The notes beneath the pieces are model-generated. The model searched no databases. It had not been told where the DNA came from and saw only the letters and a program-made list of their open reading frames with translations. The translations under genes were made by a program, and so were the position numbers. A DNA stretch of 64,000 nt from Paenibacillus sp. FSL H8-0332 (GTDB lineage: Bacteria; Bacillota; Bacilli; Paenibacillales; Paenibacillaceae), in contig NZ_CP150145.1 of NCBI RefSeq assembly GCF_037963835.1, positions 930,001 to 994,000 of the forward strand. Reading direction: 5' to 3'. Positions 35,428-43,740 of this stretch are shown here, one piece after another. Numbering within the stretch: the first letter of the stretch is position 1; each line of letters starts with the position of its first letter.

Positions 35428-36267
35428 TTAGGACAACGGGGTAAACCGGGTGGTCCACAGGTAAAATTTATTTTGCGGATCGGTAAATCCTCTTTTATTC
35501 TGGTCCAGGGCTGCGATTCTCTTCATCTCTTCGTCCGACAGGGAGAAATCAAACAGCTCCAGATTTTGCTTCAGCCTGGCAGGGGTAACCGACTTCGGAA
35601 TCACAGCGATACCCCGCTCAAGATTCCATCTCAGGATGACTTGCGCCGCTGTTTTATCATACCTCTCTGCCATTTCGGTGAGCACAGGATGGGTAAGCAT
35701 CTCCGAGTTACCGTGTCCAAAAGGGCTCCACGCGACATGCTGGATACCGTGCTTGCCCATATAGTCATGAAGCGGCCCTTGCTGGAGCAGCGGGTTCGTC
35801 TGAATTTGATTCACTGCGGGGACAATCGTCCCCTGCTTCATGACCTTGTCCAGATGCTCCGGCTCAAAATTAGACACCCCGATCGCCCGGATCTTGCCCT
35901 CCTTGTATAAAGACTCCAGGATATTCCAGCTGTCCAGATAGTGCTTGGCCGGCCAGTGGATCAGGTAGAGGTCAACATAATCCGTTTGCAGCTTTTTAAG
36001 GCTGGCTTCAAAGGCTTTACGGGTCTTTCGCCCCAGGTCCGTGCTCCATACTTTGGTCGTAATAAAGAGCTCGCTTCGATTGACGCCTGATTTGCGGATG
36101 GCCCTGGCTATCAGCTCCTCGTTGCGGTAAGCTGCCGCCGTATCCAGATGCCGGTACCCGTTCTGGAGCGCCCATACTAGAGCGTCTTCATTATTGTCTT
36201 TTATATTGTACACACCCAGACCCACCTTCGGCATCTGGACTCCGTTATTCAAAATGAAATGTTCCAT
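35428..36267 (-). CDS. Aldo/keto reductase
   Basis: 279-residue NADPH-dependent TIM-barrel reductase. The catalytic tetrad is visible: Asp in HLDTAAAY, Tyr in AAAYRNEE, Lys in TTKVWS and His in LIHWPAK. AIGVSNFEPEHL, VNQIQTNPLLQQ and the cofactor-binding IPKSVTPARLKQN follow. The length is typical. It belongs to the YvgN/2,5-diketo-gluconate reductase-like group. It is transcribed away from the polyketide cluster and lies ~290 bp before its regulator; a role as ketoreductase there is possible but unsupported. Confidence 0.9.
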   Translation of the reverse strand: MEHFILNNGVQMPKVGLGVYNIKDNNEDALVWALQNGYRHLDTAAAYRNEELIARAIRKSGVNRSELFITTKVWSTDLGRKTRKAFEASLKKLQTDYVDLYLIHWPAKHYLDSWNILESLYKEGKIRAIGVSNFEPEHLDKVMKQGTIVPAVNQIQTNPLLQQGPLHDYMGKHGIQHVAWSPFGHGNSEMLTHPVLTEMAERYDKTAAQVILRWNLERGIAVIPKSVTPARLKQNLELFDFSLSDEEMKRIAALDQNKRGFTDPQNKFYLWTTRFTPLS

Positions 36268-36553
36268 TTAGCATCTTCCTTTCCTTTTAAGTGCGGATAA
36301 CCAGCCCTCTTGGTGAACGATTATAGCATAAGAAGGCAACGAATTATCATTGGGAAAGAAAATCGAGACGGATGCACTTCGTAGGATTGTACTCGGCTTA
36401 ATTATCATACAATGCGAAACTTTTAACTTGTTCATTTTTTGAATAAGAAACTATGATATTTTTCCTTTTTAATCCCATAAAATACTATATTATAGAAATG
36501 TAATCTTTGTGAAACCGGTAGTATTTGAGAAGAATGGGATTGGAGAGAAGTTC

Positions 36554-37258
36554 ATGCGTGTTGCGCTGGTGTGTTGTGCAGATTCCACAGAGCCTTGTGA
36601 GGATTGCAGGTTTAAAATTGTTCATTCTTTTTTTGCACAGGAGTACGGTTGTAAGGTATTGCATTTCAAGGAGCTTGAGGCGCTGGTCGATATTGTGAAG
36701 GAAGGCCTACAGCTGGATGGTGTAGTGATCAGCACCCCTGACTTCAACCCGGGCTTCATTCACACGATGCAGTACCTGCAGCAGATGCTTACGCTGAGAG
36801 TATTCTTCATTGTTGAGGAGATCAGCGCGCAGGGTACCCCTGTCCCTTTTCCTTCCAATCATATGTACATCAGCAGCTTTGAGCGCAACGGCTTCCAAGA
36901 GGAATTGTTCAGCCGGTTGCGCTGCTGGTTCGACGAAGGACTGGCCCCTCATACACACCACACCAGACAAATCAAGGATATCGCCCTTCATCTGCACTCC
37001 AAATCCCTGAAGGTCGGAGAATTCGTCATTGAGCTTACCTGTAAAGAGTTCGAACTCTTGGAGCTGCTGCTGGAATGCCAGGGCCAGTACATCCCCACCG
37101 AGCAGATTCTGCACCAGCTATGGGACAGGTATACTTCCCCTGAGATTGTGAGGCAGTACGTATACAAGCTAAGGCACAAAATCGAGATCATCTCCGGACG
37201 CAGCGACATCATCCTGTTTCGCCGGGGGATCGGATATTCGGTGAACCCATTGATCTGA
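36554..37258 (+). CDS. Cluster-situated winged-helix regulator
   Basis: 234-residue one-component regulator. Residues ~1-125 are a receiver-like alpha/beta domain (RVALVCCADSTEPCEDC, LDGVVISTPDFNPGFIH, LTLRVFFIVEE) with an odd Cys group (C7, C8, C15, C18) and no clear phospho-Asp triad. Residues ~140-232 are an OmpR/PhoB-type winged helix (ELTCKEFELLELLLECQGQY, SPEIVRQYVYKLRHKI, LFRRGIGYSVN). The ATG at 36554 follows GGAGAG; a GTG at 36509 is in frame but poorly served. It ends in its own terminator, 174 bp before the polyketide operon, and is the likely activator acting on the 11-bp-phased repeats there. The cysteines might sense redox state. Confidence 0.82.
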   Translation: MRVALVCCADSTEPCEDCRFKIVHSFFAQEYGCKVLHFKELEALVDIVKEGLQLDGVVISTPDFNPGFIHTMQYLQQMLTLRVFFIVEEISAQGTPVPFPSNHMYISSFERNGFQEELFSRLRCWFDEGLAPHTHHTRQIKDIALHLHSKSLKVGEFVIELTCKEFELLELLLECQGQYIPTEQILHQLWDRYTSPEIVRQYVYKLRHKIEIISGRSDIILFRRGIGYSVNPLI

Positions 37259-37283
37259 CAGAGTTCTGTCAGGTCTTTTTTTT
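37255..37283 (+). terminator. Rho-independent terminator
   Basis: CTGACAG-AGTT-CTGTCAG with a TCTTTTTTTT tail; its left arm overlaps the stop codon of the regulator. Confidence 0.9.
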
Positions 37284-37326
37284 GTGCCCAGGAACGACAT
37301 GGATTGTATTCTTCCGTATACTCCCA

Positions 37327-37374
37327 TAAATCAACAATAACTGTAAATTAACGCAAGCTTAACAGCCGGGTTAT
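37327..37374 (+). promoter_or_regulatory. Phased TAAC repeats, putative activator site of the polyketide operon
   Basis: TAAA at 37327, then TAAC at 37338, 37349 and 37360, and TTAT at 37371, all exactly 11 bp apart. OmpR/SARP winged-helix proteins bind direct repeats at one-turn spacing just upstream of weak -10 boxes. The gene before encodes such a protein and the operon begins at 37433. Confidence 0.6.
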
Positions 37375-37432
37375 GTCCCCTTCCGGGCATAGGCGTTACG
37401 ATGTCATTAATACGAATGGGGAGGCAGATGGA

Positions 37433-37888
37433 GTGGCAACGATTCAGAACAGTATCTGGATTCACGCAGACCGGATCACCGTATTTGAGCGGACGAATGA
37501 TATTGCACACTGGACAGATTTATTCACGGAATACAAGGAGACGCGGGTGCTGGAGCAGGGGGACGCCTACATCCGGTTTGAGCTGACGACACATCCCGAG
37601 GAGCACCGGCCATCGCGCACATGGGAATCGGAACGCTGGCTGGACCGGCCGAACTTTCGGATTACGGCCAGACGCCTTGCGCCGCTGCTGCCGTTCAAGC
37701 ATATGAATCTGGAATGGCTCTATGAGGAGCAAGAGGAAGGGACGTACATGACCTGGATTCAGGAGTTCGAGGTAGATCCGGCCAGCGGGCTGACTGAGGA
37801 GCAGGTGGAAGCACATCTGAACCGCACGACCAAGGAGCAGATGACGGCGATCAAGCACAATATCGAGCAGCAAACGGTTCGGAGCTGA
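37433..37888 (+). CDS. Polyketide aromatase/cyclase (SRPBCC, TcmN/WhiE-VI-like)
   Basis: 151-residue START/SRPBCC protein that folds and aromatises nascent poly-beta-ketone chains. Hallmarks: NSIWIHADRITVFERTNDI at the start, WTDLFTEYKETRVLEQG, TWESERWLDRPNFRITARR, the FKHMNLEWLYEE strand and a C-terminal helix with HLNRTTKEQMTAIKHNIE. These match type II PKS aromatase/cyclases. The GTG at 37433 is 8 nt after GGGGAGG; upstream frame extension has no homology. It is the first gene of the operon, 8 bp before KS-alpha. Confidence 0.87.
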   Translation: MATIQNSIWIHADRITVFERTNDIAHWTDLFTEYKETRVLEQGDAYIRFELTTHPEEHRPSRTWESERWLDRPNFRITARRLAPLLPFKHMNLEWLYEEQEEGTYMTWIQEFEVDPASGLTEEQVEAHLNRTTKEQMTAIKHNIEQQTVRS

Positions 37889-37896
37889 GGGCTTAC

Positions 37897-39219
37897 ATGG
37901 AGAATGTGACGGATAAAAGAGTCGTGATCACCGGAATGGGGCTGCTTACCCCGCTGGGGAATACGCTGGAGCAGTTCTGGAGGAACAGCCTGCAGGGCAA
38001 GGTGGGATATGACCGCTTGCAAGGCTATGAGCATATGGCGTTGAAAAGCCGTGTTACCGGCAAAATACCGCAGTTCGAGCATTTGGGCCGGACGGCCGAT
38101 GAAGCGCAGCGGGCAGGCATGGGGCGGCCGGGGATTCTGGCGGTCAATGCCGCGATAAGGGCGGTTGCCGATGCGGGGCTTGCGTTCACGAAGGAGCTGC
38201 GGGAGCGTTCCGGGGTCTGCATCGCTAATGCGATTGCTGATACCCCTTTCTCGGAGCAGACCTTTCTGCGGATGACGGAAGGCGGGCAGGGGCCGATTGA
38301 TCATGGACTTTGTCAGGAGGATTTGTACCGTAAGGGCATGTTCTCTTATATTGCCTTCGAAGTGGCGCATGAGTTCGGGCTTCAGGGAGAGGCGCTGGTC
38401 ATGTCCACGGGCTGCACTGGCGGCATTGATGCCGTCGGATATGGATATGAGTCGATTACAGCCGGGGAACATGACGTTATGATCTGCGGCGCAGCGGAAG
38501 CACCGGTCAGCTCCATGACCATTGCCTCCTTCGATGCCATTGGTGCGTTGACCTCCAAGTTCAATGATGATCCGCAGCGGGCTTCGCGGCCTTTTGAGAA
38601 GAACCGCAGCGGCTTCGTTCTCAGTGAGGGTTGTGCTGTTGTGGTGCTGGAGGAGCTGGAGCATGCGCTCCGGCGGCAGGCGCCGATCTATGGCGAGGTG
38701 ACCGGATTCGCCAGTACGAATAATGCTTTTCATATGACCGATCTGCCGCAGGACGGGGATGCGCTCAGTCTGACGATGAACGAGGCGATGGGCAACGCGG
38801 GCCTCACAGCGGAGGACATTCATTATATCAACGCGCATGGAAGCTCGACTCCGCAGAATGATGCTTTTGAGACCGCCGCTTATAAAAGAACGTTCGGAGA
38901 GCTCGCCTACTCCATCCCGATCAGCTCCACGAAATCGATGGTAGGCCATCCGCTCTCGGCAGCGAGTGCCATTGAGATTGTACACTGCCTGCTGGCCCTG
39001 AACGAGGGCTATATCCCGCCAACCGCCAATCTGGACGAGCCGGACCCAGCCTGTGATTTGAATTATGTGCCGAAGCAAGCGATCCAGCGCGACCTGTATA
39101 ATATTCTGACCAATGCCAGCGGATTCTCCGGGATTCACTCCGCGATGATTCTGGCAGCGAACGAATACAGCAATCGGGCAGGCAAGCTTCAGACTGAACA
39201 ATGGATGTGCAGCCTATGA
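37897..39219 (+). CDS. Type II PKS ketosynthase alpha (KS-alpha)
   Basis: 440-residue condensing enzyme. The catalytic triad is intact: Cys173 in STGCTGGIDA, His314 in NAHGSSTPQND and His351 in STKSMVGHPLSA (with Lys346). N-terminal RVVITGMGLLTPLGN and C-terminal TNASGFSGIHSAMIL are typical. As in other type II systems it would pair with the following chain-length-factor-like protein to extend malonyl-ACP units. Its relation to FabF must be considered, but the immediately overlapping CLF gene and the aromatase make a PKS role far more likely than fatty acid synthesis. It shares a 4-nt ATGA overlap with the next gene. Confidence 0.92.
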   Translation: MENVTDKRVVITGMGLLTPLGNTLEQFWRNSLQGKVGYDRLQGYEHMALKSRVTGKIPQFEHLGRTADEAQRAGMGRPGILAVNAAIRAVADAGLAFTKELRERSGVCIANAIADTPFSEQTFLRMTEGGQGPIDHGLCQEDLYRKGMFSYIAFEVAHEFGLQGEALVMSTGCTGGIDAVGYGYESITAGEHDVMICGAAEAPVSSMTIASFDAIGALTSKFNDDPQRASRPFEKNRSGFVLSEGCAVVVLEELEHALRRQAPIYGEVTGFASTNNAFHMTDLPQDGDALSLTMNEAMGNAGLTAEDIHYINAHGSSTPQNDAFETAAYKRTFGELAYSIPISSTKSMVGHPLSAASAIEIVHCLLALNEGYIPPTANLDEPDPACDLNYVPKQAIQRDLYNILTNASGFSGIHSAMILAANEYSNRAGKLQTEQWMCSL

Positions 39220-40463
39220 AGAATACAGTATTCGTAACCGGAGTAGGGATGGTGGGGCCTTGCGGGAATAGTGCCGGGGCCTTCTGGGAGGGACTCCTGA
39301 GCGGCCGGAACTATATGACTCCGCTTCAGCTTGAGGGTACGACTGGAGCTGCGCCTCCCTTCGCCGGACAAGTCAGCGGGATGGAGCCGGAGCGGGTCAT
39401 CTCGAAGCGTCTGCTGAAGAAATGCTCCCGCTTCTCTGTGATGTCGATCCTGGCCGCGAAGGATGCCATGGATGATGCGCACTGGGAGCTTGATCAGATA
39501 AGCCGAGAGCGGATCGGCATCTTCGTCGGCAATAACTCGGGAGGCTGGGAGAGTGCGCGGAACGGCCTGCGTGTCCTGCATACCGAAGGGGCGCCCTTCA
39601 TTGACCCGAATCTGGCGAGCAACTGGTTCCCGGCGGCGGCACAAGGGCATATGTCCCTGGCCTTCGGCATCAAGGGCTATAGCAAGACTGTAATCGCCGA
39701 CCGGAGCAGCGGGCTGCTCGCCATTGCGTATGCGGCCAGAGCCATCCGCAGCGGGATTATCGATGCGGCGATCGTGGGCGGAGCCGAGACGCCGCTCGAT
39801 CCGTGGGCGCTCTCCTTCTATAACACGGAGGGGCTGCTGAATCTGAGTGCGGACCGCCCGCAGACGGCATACCGGCCGTTCGTGGAGGGTCGCAGCGGGC
39901 TGGCCCTGGCTGAAGGAGCCGCGTTCCTCTGCCTCGAATCGGAGCGCAGCCTCCAGAAGCGCGAGGCGTCCCGCCGGGTGCGGGCGAGCATCCAGGGCTT
40001 CGGCTTCACGAATGACGGGCAGGTCGCCGCCCCGCCTGAGGAGAGTGCAGCGCAGTGTGCCCGGGCAATCCGGCTGGCCATTGGGCATTCGGAGACACAG
40101 CCGGAGCAGATCGGCTATCTGTCGCTGGATGGGGCGGCTTCCGCCCGCGAAGACGGAATTGAATGCTCGGCTATTCAGGAGGTATTCAGCAGTAGTGCAG
40201 AAGCCAAGTGGGCGGGCTGCCCCAAGACCGTCTTCGGTAACACGATTGGAGCGGCAGGGGCGTTCGATGTGGCACTGAGTGTGCTGGCCATGAATCACGG
40301 GGAGCTGCCCGGCCTTCCGTATCTGGCAGAATCGGTTCAGGACAATGGCTTGAACTTCGTCCCGGGGATCAGCCGCCGGACCGCTGTGGAGTCTTCGCTG
40401 ATTCTGTCCAGAGGAAGGGGTGGTGTCTCTTCGGCACTGGTTGTCAACGCTGAAGGCTTGTGA
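39216..40463 (+). CDS. Type II PKS chain length factor (KS-beta)
   Basis: 415-residue KS homologue without catalytic residues. Aligning on the GAxE motif, the active-site Cys is replaced by Arg163 (VIADRSSGLLA), the first His by Asp (YLSLDGAAS) and the second His by Asn (FGNTIGAAGAF). Actinobacterial CLFs usually have Gln at the Cys position; Arg is unusual. The start at 39216 gives the ATGA overlap with KS-alpha, the typical coupled layout that keeps 1:1 stoichiometry; an ATG 15 nt earlier is possible. The family sets polyketide chain length as heterodimer with KS-alpha. Confidence 0.88.
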   Translation: MKNTVFVTGVGMVGPCGNSAGAFWEGLLSGRNYMTPLQLEGTTGAAPPFAGQVSGMEPERVISKRLLKKCSRFSVMSILAAKDAMDDAHWELDQISRERIGIFVGNNSGGWESARNGLRVLHTEGAPFIDPNLASNWFPAAAQGHMSLAFGIKGYSKTVIADRSSGLLAIAYAARAIRSGIIDAAIVGGAETPLDPWALSFYNTEGLLNLSADRPQTAYRPFVEGRSGLALAEGAAFLCLESERSLQKREASRRVRASIQGFGFTNDGQVAAPPEESAAQCARAIRLAIGHSETQPEQIGYLSLDGAASAREDGIECSAIQEVFSSSAEAKWAGCPKTVFGNTIGAAGAFDVALSVLAMNHGELPGLPYLAESVQDNGLNFVPGISRRTAVESSLILSRGRGGVSSALVVNAEGL

Positions 40464-40509
40464 AGGGTGAACATTACGGCATATTAACTTAAGCGGGAGG
40501 GTGTATCTA

Positions 40510-40728
40510 ATGGTATTCGAGAAGGTAAAAGCAATCATTGAGGATATTGGCATTGAGGATGAGATTATCGAATCATCACGGCTCTATGACGATTTGGCCC
40601 TGGATTCAACAGAGCTGGCGCTGGTCTCTACAGCACTTGCGAAGGCGTTTGGCATCTTCATTGAGAGCCGGGTGCTCAAGACGTATTCTGTAGCCCAAGT
40701 GATCGAAGCCGTTGCCTTGAAGGCATGA
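40510..40728 (+). CDS. Acyl carrier protein
   Basis: 72-residue ACP. The phosphopantetheine attachment Ser is residue 33 in LALDSTELAL; the common motif is DSL, so DST is a small deviation. Four-helix pattern is visible (FEKVKAIIEDIG, ELALVSTALAKAFG, YSVAQVIEAVAL). It is acidic overall. GGGAGG lies 9 nt before the ATG. It overlaps the AcpS gene by 4 nt, so carrier and activating enzyme are made together. Confidence 0.9.
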   Translation: MVFEKVKAIIEDIGIEDEIIESSRLYDDLALDSTELALVSTALAKAFGIFIESRVLKTYSVAQVIEAVALKA

Positions 40729-41105
40729 TCAGAGGGATCGGCATGGATCTGGTCAGCATTAGCTTTGTCGAGCAGATGCTGGCGAAGTGCGGTGAACTGT
40801 TCGTACAGCAGTATTATTCAGTGGAAGAGAGGGAGCTGTTCGCCTGTAAAAAAAGACAGGCAGAACACTTCCTTGCCGGCAGATTCGCCGCCAAAGAAGC
40901 GCTGCTGAAGGCCATTGGCACCGGAATGAACTGTGAGCTGGACTGGAATGAGCTGGAGTTCCTCAACCATCCCAGCGGCCAGCCCTATCTGGTCCGCAGC
41001 CGCAGCCTGGAGCCTTATGTACAGCAGCAGGATTCCATCCATGTAAGCATCAGCCATCACGGTGATTATGCTGCTGCATTCATTATTATCGAGAGCAGTC
41101 AATGA
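40725..41105 (+). CDS. Holo-ACP synthase (AcpS-type phosphopantetheinyl transferase)
   Basis: 126-residue trimeric-type PPTase that converts apo- to holo-ACP using CoA. The Mg/CoA motifs are IRGIGMDLVSISFVEQML at the N-terminus and AGRFAAKEALLKAIGTG in the middle (Asp8 and the Glu of AAKEA), followed by ISHHGDYAAAF. The ATGA overlap with the ACP gene makes this a pathway-dedicated enzyme. The housekeeping acpS, which precedes ydcC in Bacillus, is not next to the LolA-like gene here, so this copy could conceivably serve both pathways. Confidence 0.93.
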   Translation: MIRGIGMDLVSISFVEQMLAKCGELFVQQYYSVEERELFACKKRQAEHFLAGRFAAKEALLKAIGTGMNCELDWNELEFLNHPSGQPYLVRSRSLEPYVQQQDSIHVSISHHGDYAAAFIIIESSQ

Positions 41106-41125
41106 CTGTGAGGAGGACGAGTCAC

Positions 41126-42325
41126 ATGAGCAACAACAAAATATTCACACTTTTGGCCATCAACATTCTACTCGTATTTTCAATTATGGTCAGCATCTTC
41201 CCAATCGCACCCCTGATCAGCAGTGATCTCGGCTTGACCTCCGGTGAGATTGGAAGCATAGCGGGGATTGCCTCGCTGGTGATGACCTTTCTGTCGATTC
41301 CCTCCGGCGTGTTCGCGGACCGCTACGGGCGGAAGAAGATTATTATCGCTTCCCTGGCCCTGTCGGCAGTGGCCGTATTCATGGTAGCTGCATCCCACGG
41401 AGTCCTGCTGTTTACGGCGGGGTGGCTGCTGTTCGGCTTCGCCAGAGGTTTCGTGTCCACACCGATCTTCGCAGTGGTGATGGATGTGTGCAAGCCCGAG
41501 GAGCGGGGCAGAGCGATGGGTATTGTGTCCGGGGCGATTGGTGCCGGGTCGGTGCTGGGGTATGTGCTTAGCGGCCTGCTGAGCAATTATTTTGGCTGGC
41601 ATACCTCCTTCGCGGTGTTGGCTTCACTCCTGCTGCTGTCCACGCTGGTTACCACGGTGCTGCTGAGGGAGACTGGGGTCAAGAATACAAGCAGAAGCAT
41701 CGGGCAAGCCTTCAAAAGCTCCTTCAAATGGCTGGGCGTCCGCGAAATCCTGCTCGCGGGCATTGTCGGAACCCTGTGCTTCATGGTGGGTGTTTTCACC
41801 ACCTTCCTGGTGCCGTTCGCCGCTAAGGAACAGGATATCTCCCTGGTGCTGCTCAGCCTGCTCTTCATTCCGTATGAAGCAGTAGCCTCGTTCGGAGCAG
41901 TCTTCGTTGGCTGGATCTCGGACAAGGTAGGCCGACATGCACCGCTAATCTGGGCCCAGTCGATCTGTGTGGGGGCGCTCGTGCTGCTGTATGCACTTGA
42001 CTTCAACCCTTGGCTGTTAACCTTCGGGTATGCCCTGATCGGACTTACGGAAGGGCCTATTATTACCCTGGTCAACACGATTATTACGGATAAGGTCATC
42101 AAGATTAATCCGATGGAGATGGGCGCGGCCTTGGGAACCTTCCGGACCCTTCAGGGGGTCGGGATTGCGCTCGGGTCTACGCTTGGCGGATTCTTCTACA
42201 GCCGAATCGGCACGCATCCCAGCTATCTGGTGGCCGCCGGGCTGATGGTGCTAACGCTGCTGATCTCTCTAAGCCTGGGCAAGAAGGAAAAAGCAGGCGT
42301 CACCGAATATAAATCTGCGGGATAA
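41126..42325 (+). CDS. MFS transporter, probable product exporter
   Basis: 399-residue 12-TM major facilitator. VSIFPIAPLISSDLGLTSGE in TM1 region, the loop 2-3 motif GVFADRYGRKKIIIASL, and the motif-C-like GAIGAGSVLGYVLSGLL are typical of DHA1 drug:proton antiporters. The ATG at 41126 is preceded by GAGGAGG at 9 nt; an ATG at 41102 overlaps the AcpS stop and is less likely. Its place inside the operon suggests export of, and self-resistance to, the polyketide. Confidence 0.88.
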   Translation: MSNNKIFTLLAINILLVFSIMVSIFPIAPLISSDLGLTSGEIGSIAGIASLVMTFLSIPSGVFADRYGRKKIIIASLALSAVAVFMVAASHGVLLFTAGWLLFGFARGFVSTPIFAVVMDVCKPEERGRAMGIVSGAIGAGSVLGYVLSGLLSNYFGWHTSFAVLASLLLLSTLVTTVLLRETGVKNTSRSIGQAFKSSFKWLGVREILLAGIVGTLCFMVGVFTTFLVPFAAKEQDISLVLLSLLFIPYEAVASFGAVFVGWISDKVGRHAPLIWAQSICVGALVLLYALDFNPWLLTFGYALIGLTEGPIITLVNTIITDKVIKINPMEMGAALGTFRTLQGVGIALGSTLGGFFYSRIGTHPSYLVAAGLMVLTLLISLSLGKKEKAGVTEYKSAG

Positions 42326-42335
42326 GGGGTGCAGT

Positions 42336-42716
42336 ATGAACCAGGTCTACACGAAAACAGTGGTCCATATGGAAGAGGTGCCGGTGGTTCATTCCAGAGG
42401 AGGACAGATGCGTGTGCTGGCGAGTCCGGCGACTGTCGGGTCTACCCAGCTGATTATGGGCCATGTCCTGCTCCAGCCGGGAGAAGAGATCAAGGAGCAT
42501 CTTCATGATTACGGTGAAGAGAACGTCTTCGTGATCCGGGGCCGGGGAACAGCGTTCATCGAGGATATTCCGCATGCCATCCGGGAGAATAGCCTGTTCA
42601 TTGCGCGCAAGGGTGAGCGGCACCGGGTAGTCAATGAGGGTCCGGGCGAGCTGGAGCTGGTCTTCGCCACGGCGCCGCTGGCCCCCAGGCCGGAGATTGG
42701 GCACAGAGAGGTCTAA
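42336..42716 (+). CDS. Cupin-domain protein (TcmJ-like candidate cyclase)
   Basis: 126-residue single-domain cupin. Metal-ligand motifs: EEIKEHLHDYGEENVFVIRG (His, His, Glu) and RKGERHRVVNEG (last His). Small cupins of the TcmJ/RemF type occur in type II PKS clusters and assist ring closure or oxidation. That parallel is inference; other cupins are isomerases or decarboxylases. It lies 10 bp after the MFS gene. Confidence 0.8.
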   Translation: MNQVYTKTVVHMEEVPVVHSRGGQMRVLASPATVGSTQLIMGHVLLQPGEEIKEHLHDYGEENVFVIRGRGTAFIEDIPHAIRENSLFIARKGERHRVVNEGPGELELVFATAPLAPRPEIGHREV

Positions 42717-42766
42717 CCTCCCTTCTAGGCAATACCAATTCTAAGCAAAGTGGTGAGAAGACAAAC

Positions 42767-43732
42767 GTGAAGAGCGATCTTGTGATTATTGATACCCATG
42801 CCCATTTCGCCGTCAAGGAGAATAAGAGCCTGGAGCTTAGTCTGGCCGGAGCCGGGACGGTCCCGGATTACAAGAAGCAGAAGGGCTTCGATGATTTGCA
42901 GTATTTGAAAAAGATGGTGGGAGCCACGCAGGAGGACTTCGTCGATGACAACAATCTGCTGGAGGATTACCTCGCCTGTATGGACGAGAATCAGATTGCC
43001 ATGAGCTGGGTTCATCAGCTGAGCTTCGAGGATGTCTATGGCTATGAGGTGCTGTCCAATGAGAAAATCGCCGAGGCGGTCCGCGCTCACCCCGACAAGC
43101 TGCGCGGCTTCGCCAGCGTCAATCCCTATAAGGGGAAGGAAGCGCTGGCGGAGCTGGATTATGCCATTAAGACGCTGGGCATGCAGGGCTTCAAGCTGAA
43201 CCCCAATGATTACGGGGGCTTCGTCCTGAATGACCAGGAGCTGCTGTATCCGCTTTATGAGCGGTGCAGCGAGCTGGGGATTCCGGTCAGCGTGCATACC
43301 GGGATTACGCCGGGCAGTATTTTTCGGATGAAGCATAATTACCCGATTCTGCTTGATGATGTTGCTGTGGATTTTCCGGACCTGACCTTGATTGTGGAGC
43401 ATATGGGCCATCCGTGGAATGACCTGTGCTATTACATGGTCGGCAGACACGACAATATGTATGTGACGATCACGGCGGTAGCCAATATCCTGATTCACAA
43501 TAACCCGAAGGTATTCCGGATGGAGCTGGCCAAAATGATCTCGGTCTGCGGCAGCCACAAGATCCTCTGGGGCTCGGACTGGACGGTCACCCCGAACATC
43601 GCCGAGGTACTGAATTATATGCAAAAGGTAGTGATCCCGCTGCCCATGAAGCTGATGATGGGGGTGAAGGAGATCAAGCGGGAGGATGTCCAGAACATCC
43701 TGGGACGTAATGCACTCAGAATTATGAAGTAG
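42767..43732 (+). CDS. Amidohydrolase-family protein (Amidohydro_2, possible decarboxylase)
   Basis: 321-residue TIM-barrel metalloenzyme. Metal motifs are DTHAHF (His11, His13), VSVHTGITPG, IVEHMGHPWND and WGSDWT. This pattern is that of PF04909, which includes ACMSD, gamma-resorcylate decarboxylase and related non-oxidative aromatic decarboxylases as well as lactonases. In this setting removal of a carboxylate from an aromatic polyketide acid is an attractive but untested role. GTG start. Confidence 0.83.
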   Translation: MKSDLVIIDTHAHFAVKENKSLELSLAGAGTVPDYKKQKGFDDLQYLKKMVGATQEDFVDDNNLLEDYLACMDENQIAMSWVHQLSFEDVYGYEVLSNEKIAEAVRAHPDKLRGFASVNPYKGKEALAELDYAIKTLGMQGFKLNPNDYGGFVLNDQELLYPLYERCSELGIPVSVHTGITPGSIFRMKHNYPILLDDVAVDFPDLTLIVEHMGHPWNDLCYYMVGRHDNMYVTITAVANILIHNNPKVFRMELAKMISVCGSHKILWGSDWTVTPNIAEVLNYMQKVVIPLPMKLMMGVKEIKREDVQNILGRNALRIMK

Positions 43733-43740
43733 GTGAGAAC

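Noticed and set aside
35428..36267. Aldo/keto reductase as part of the polyketide cluster
   Set aside because: It is on the opposite strand with its own start region and belongs to a common housekeeping-type group; no shared control is visible.
37897..40463. Reading the KS pair as FabF-type fatty acid enzymes
   Set aside because: The second protein has lost all catalytic residues and overlaps the first, and an aromatase gene precedes them; this is the type II PKS layout.
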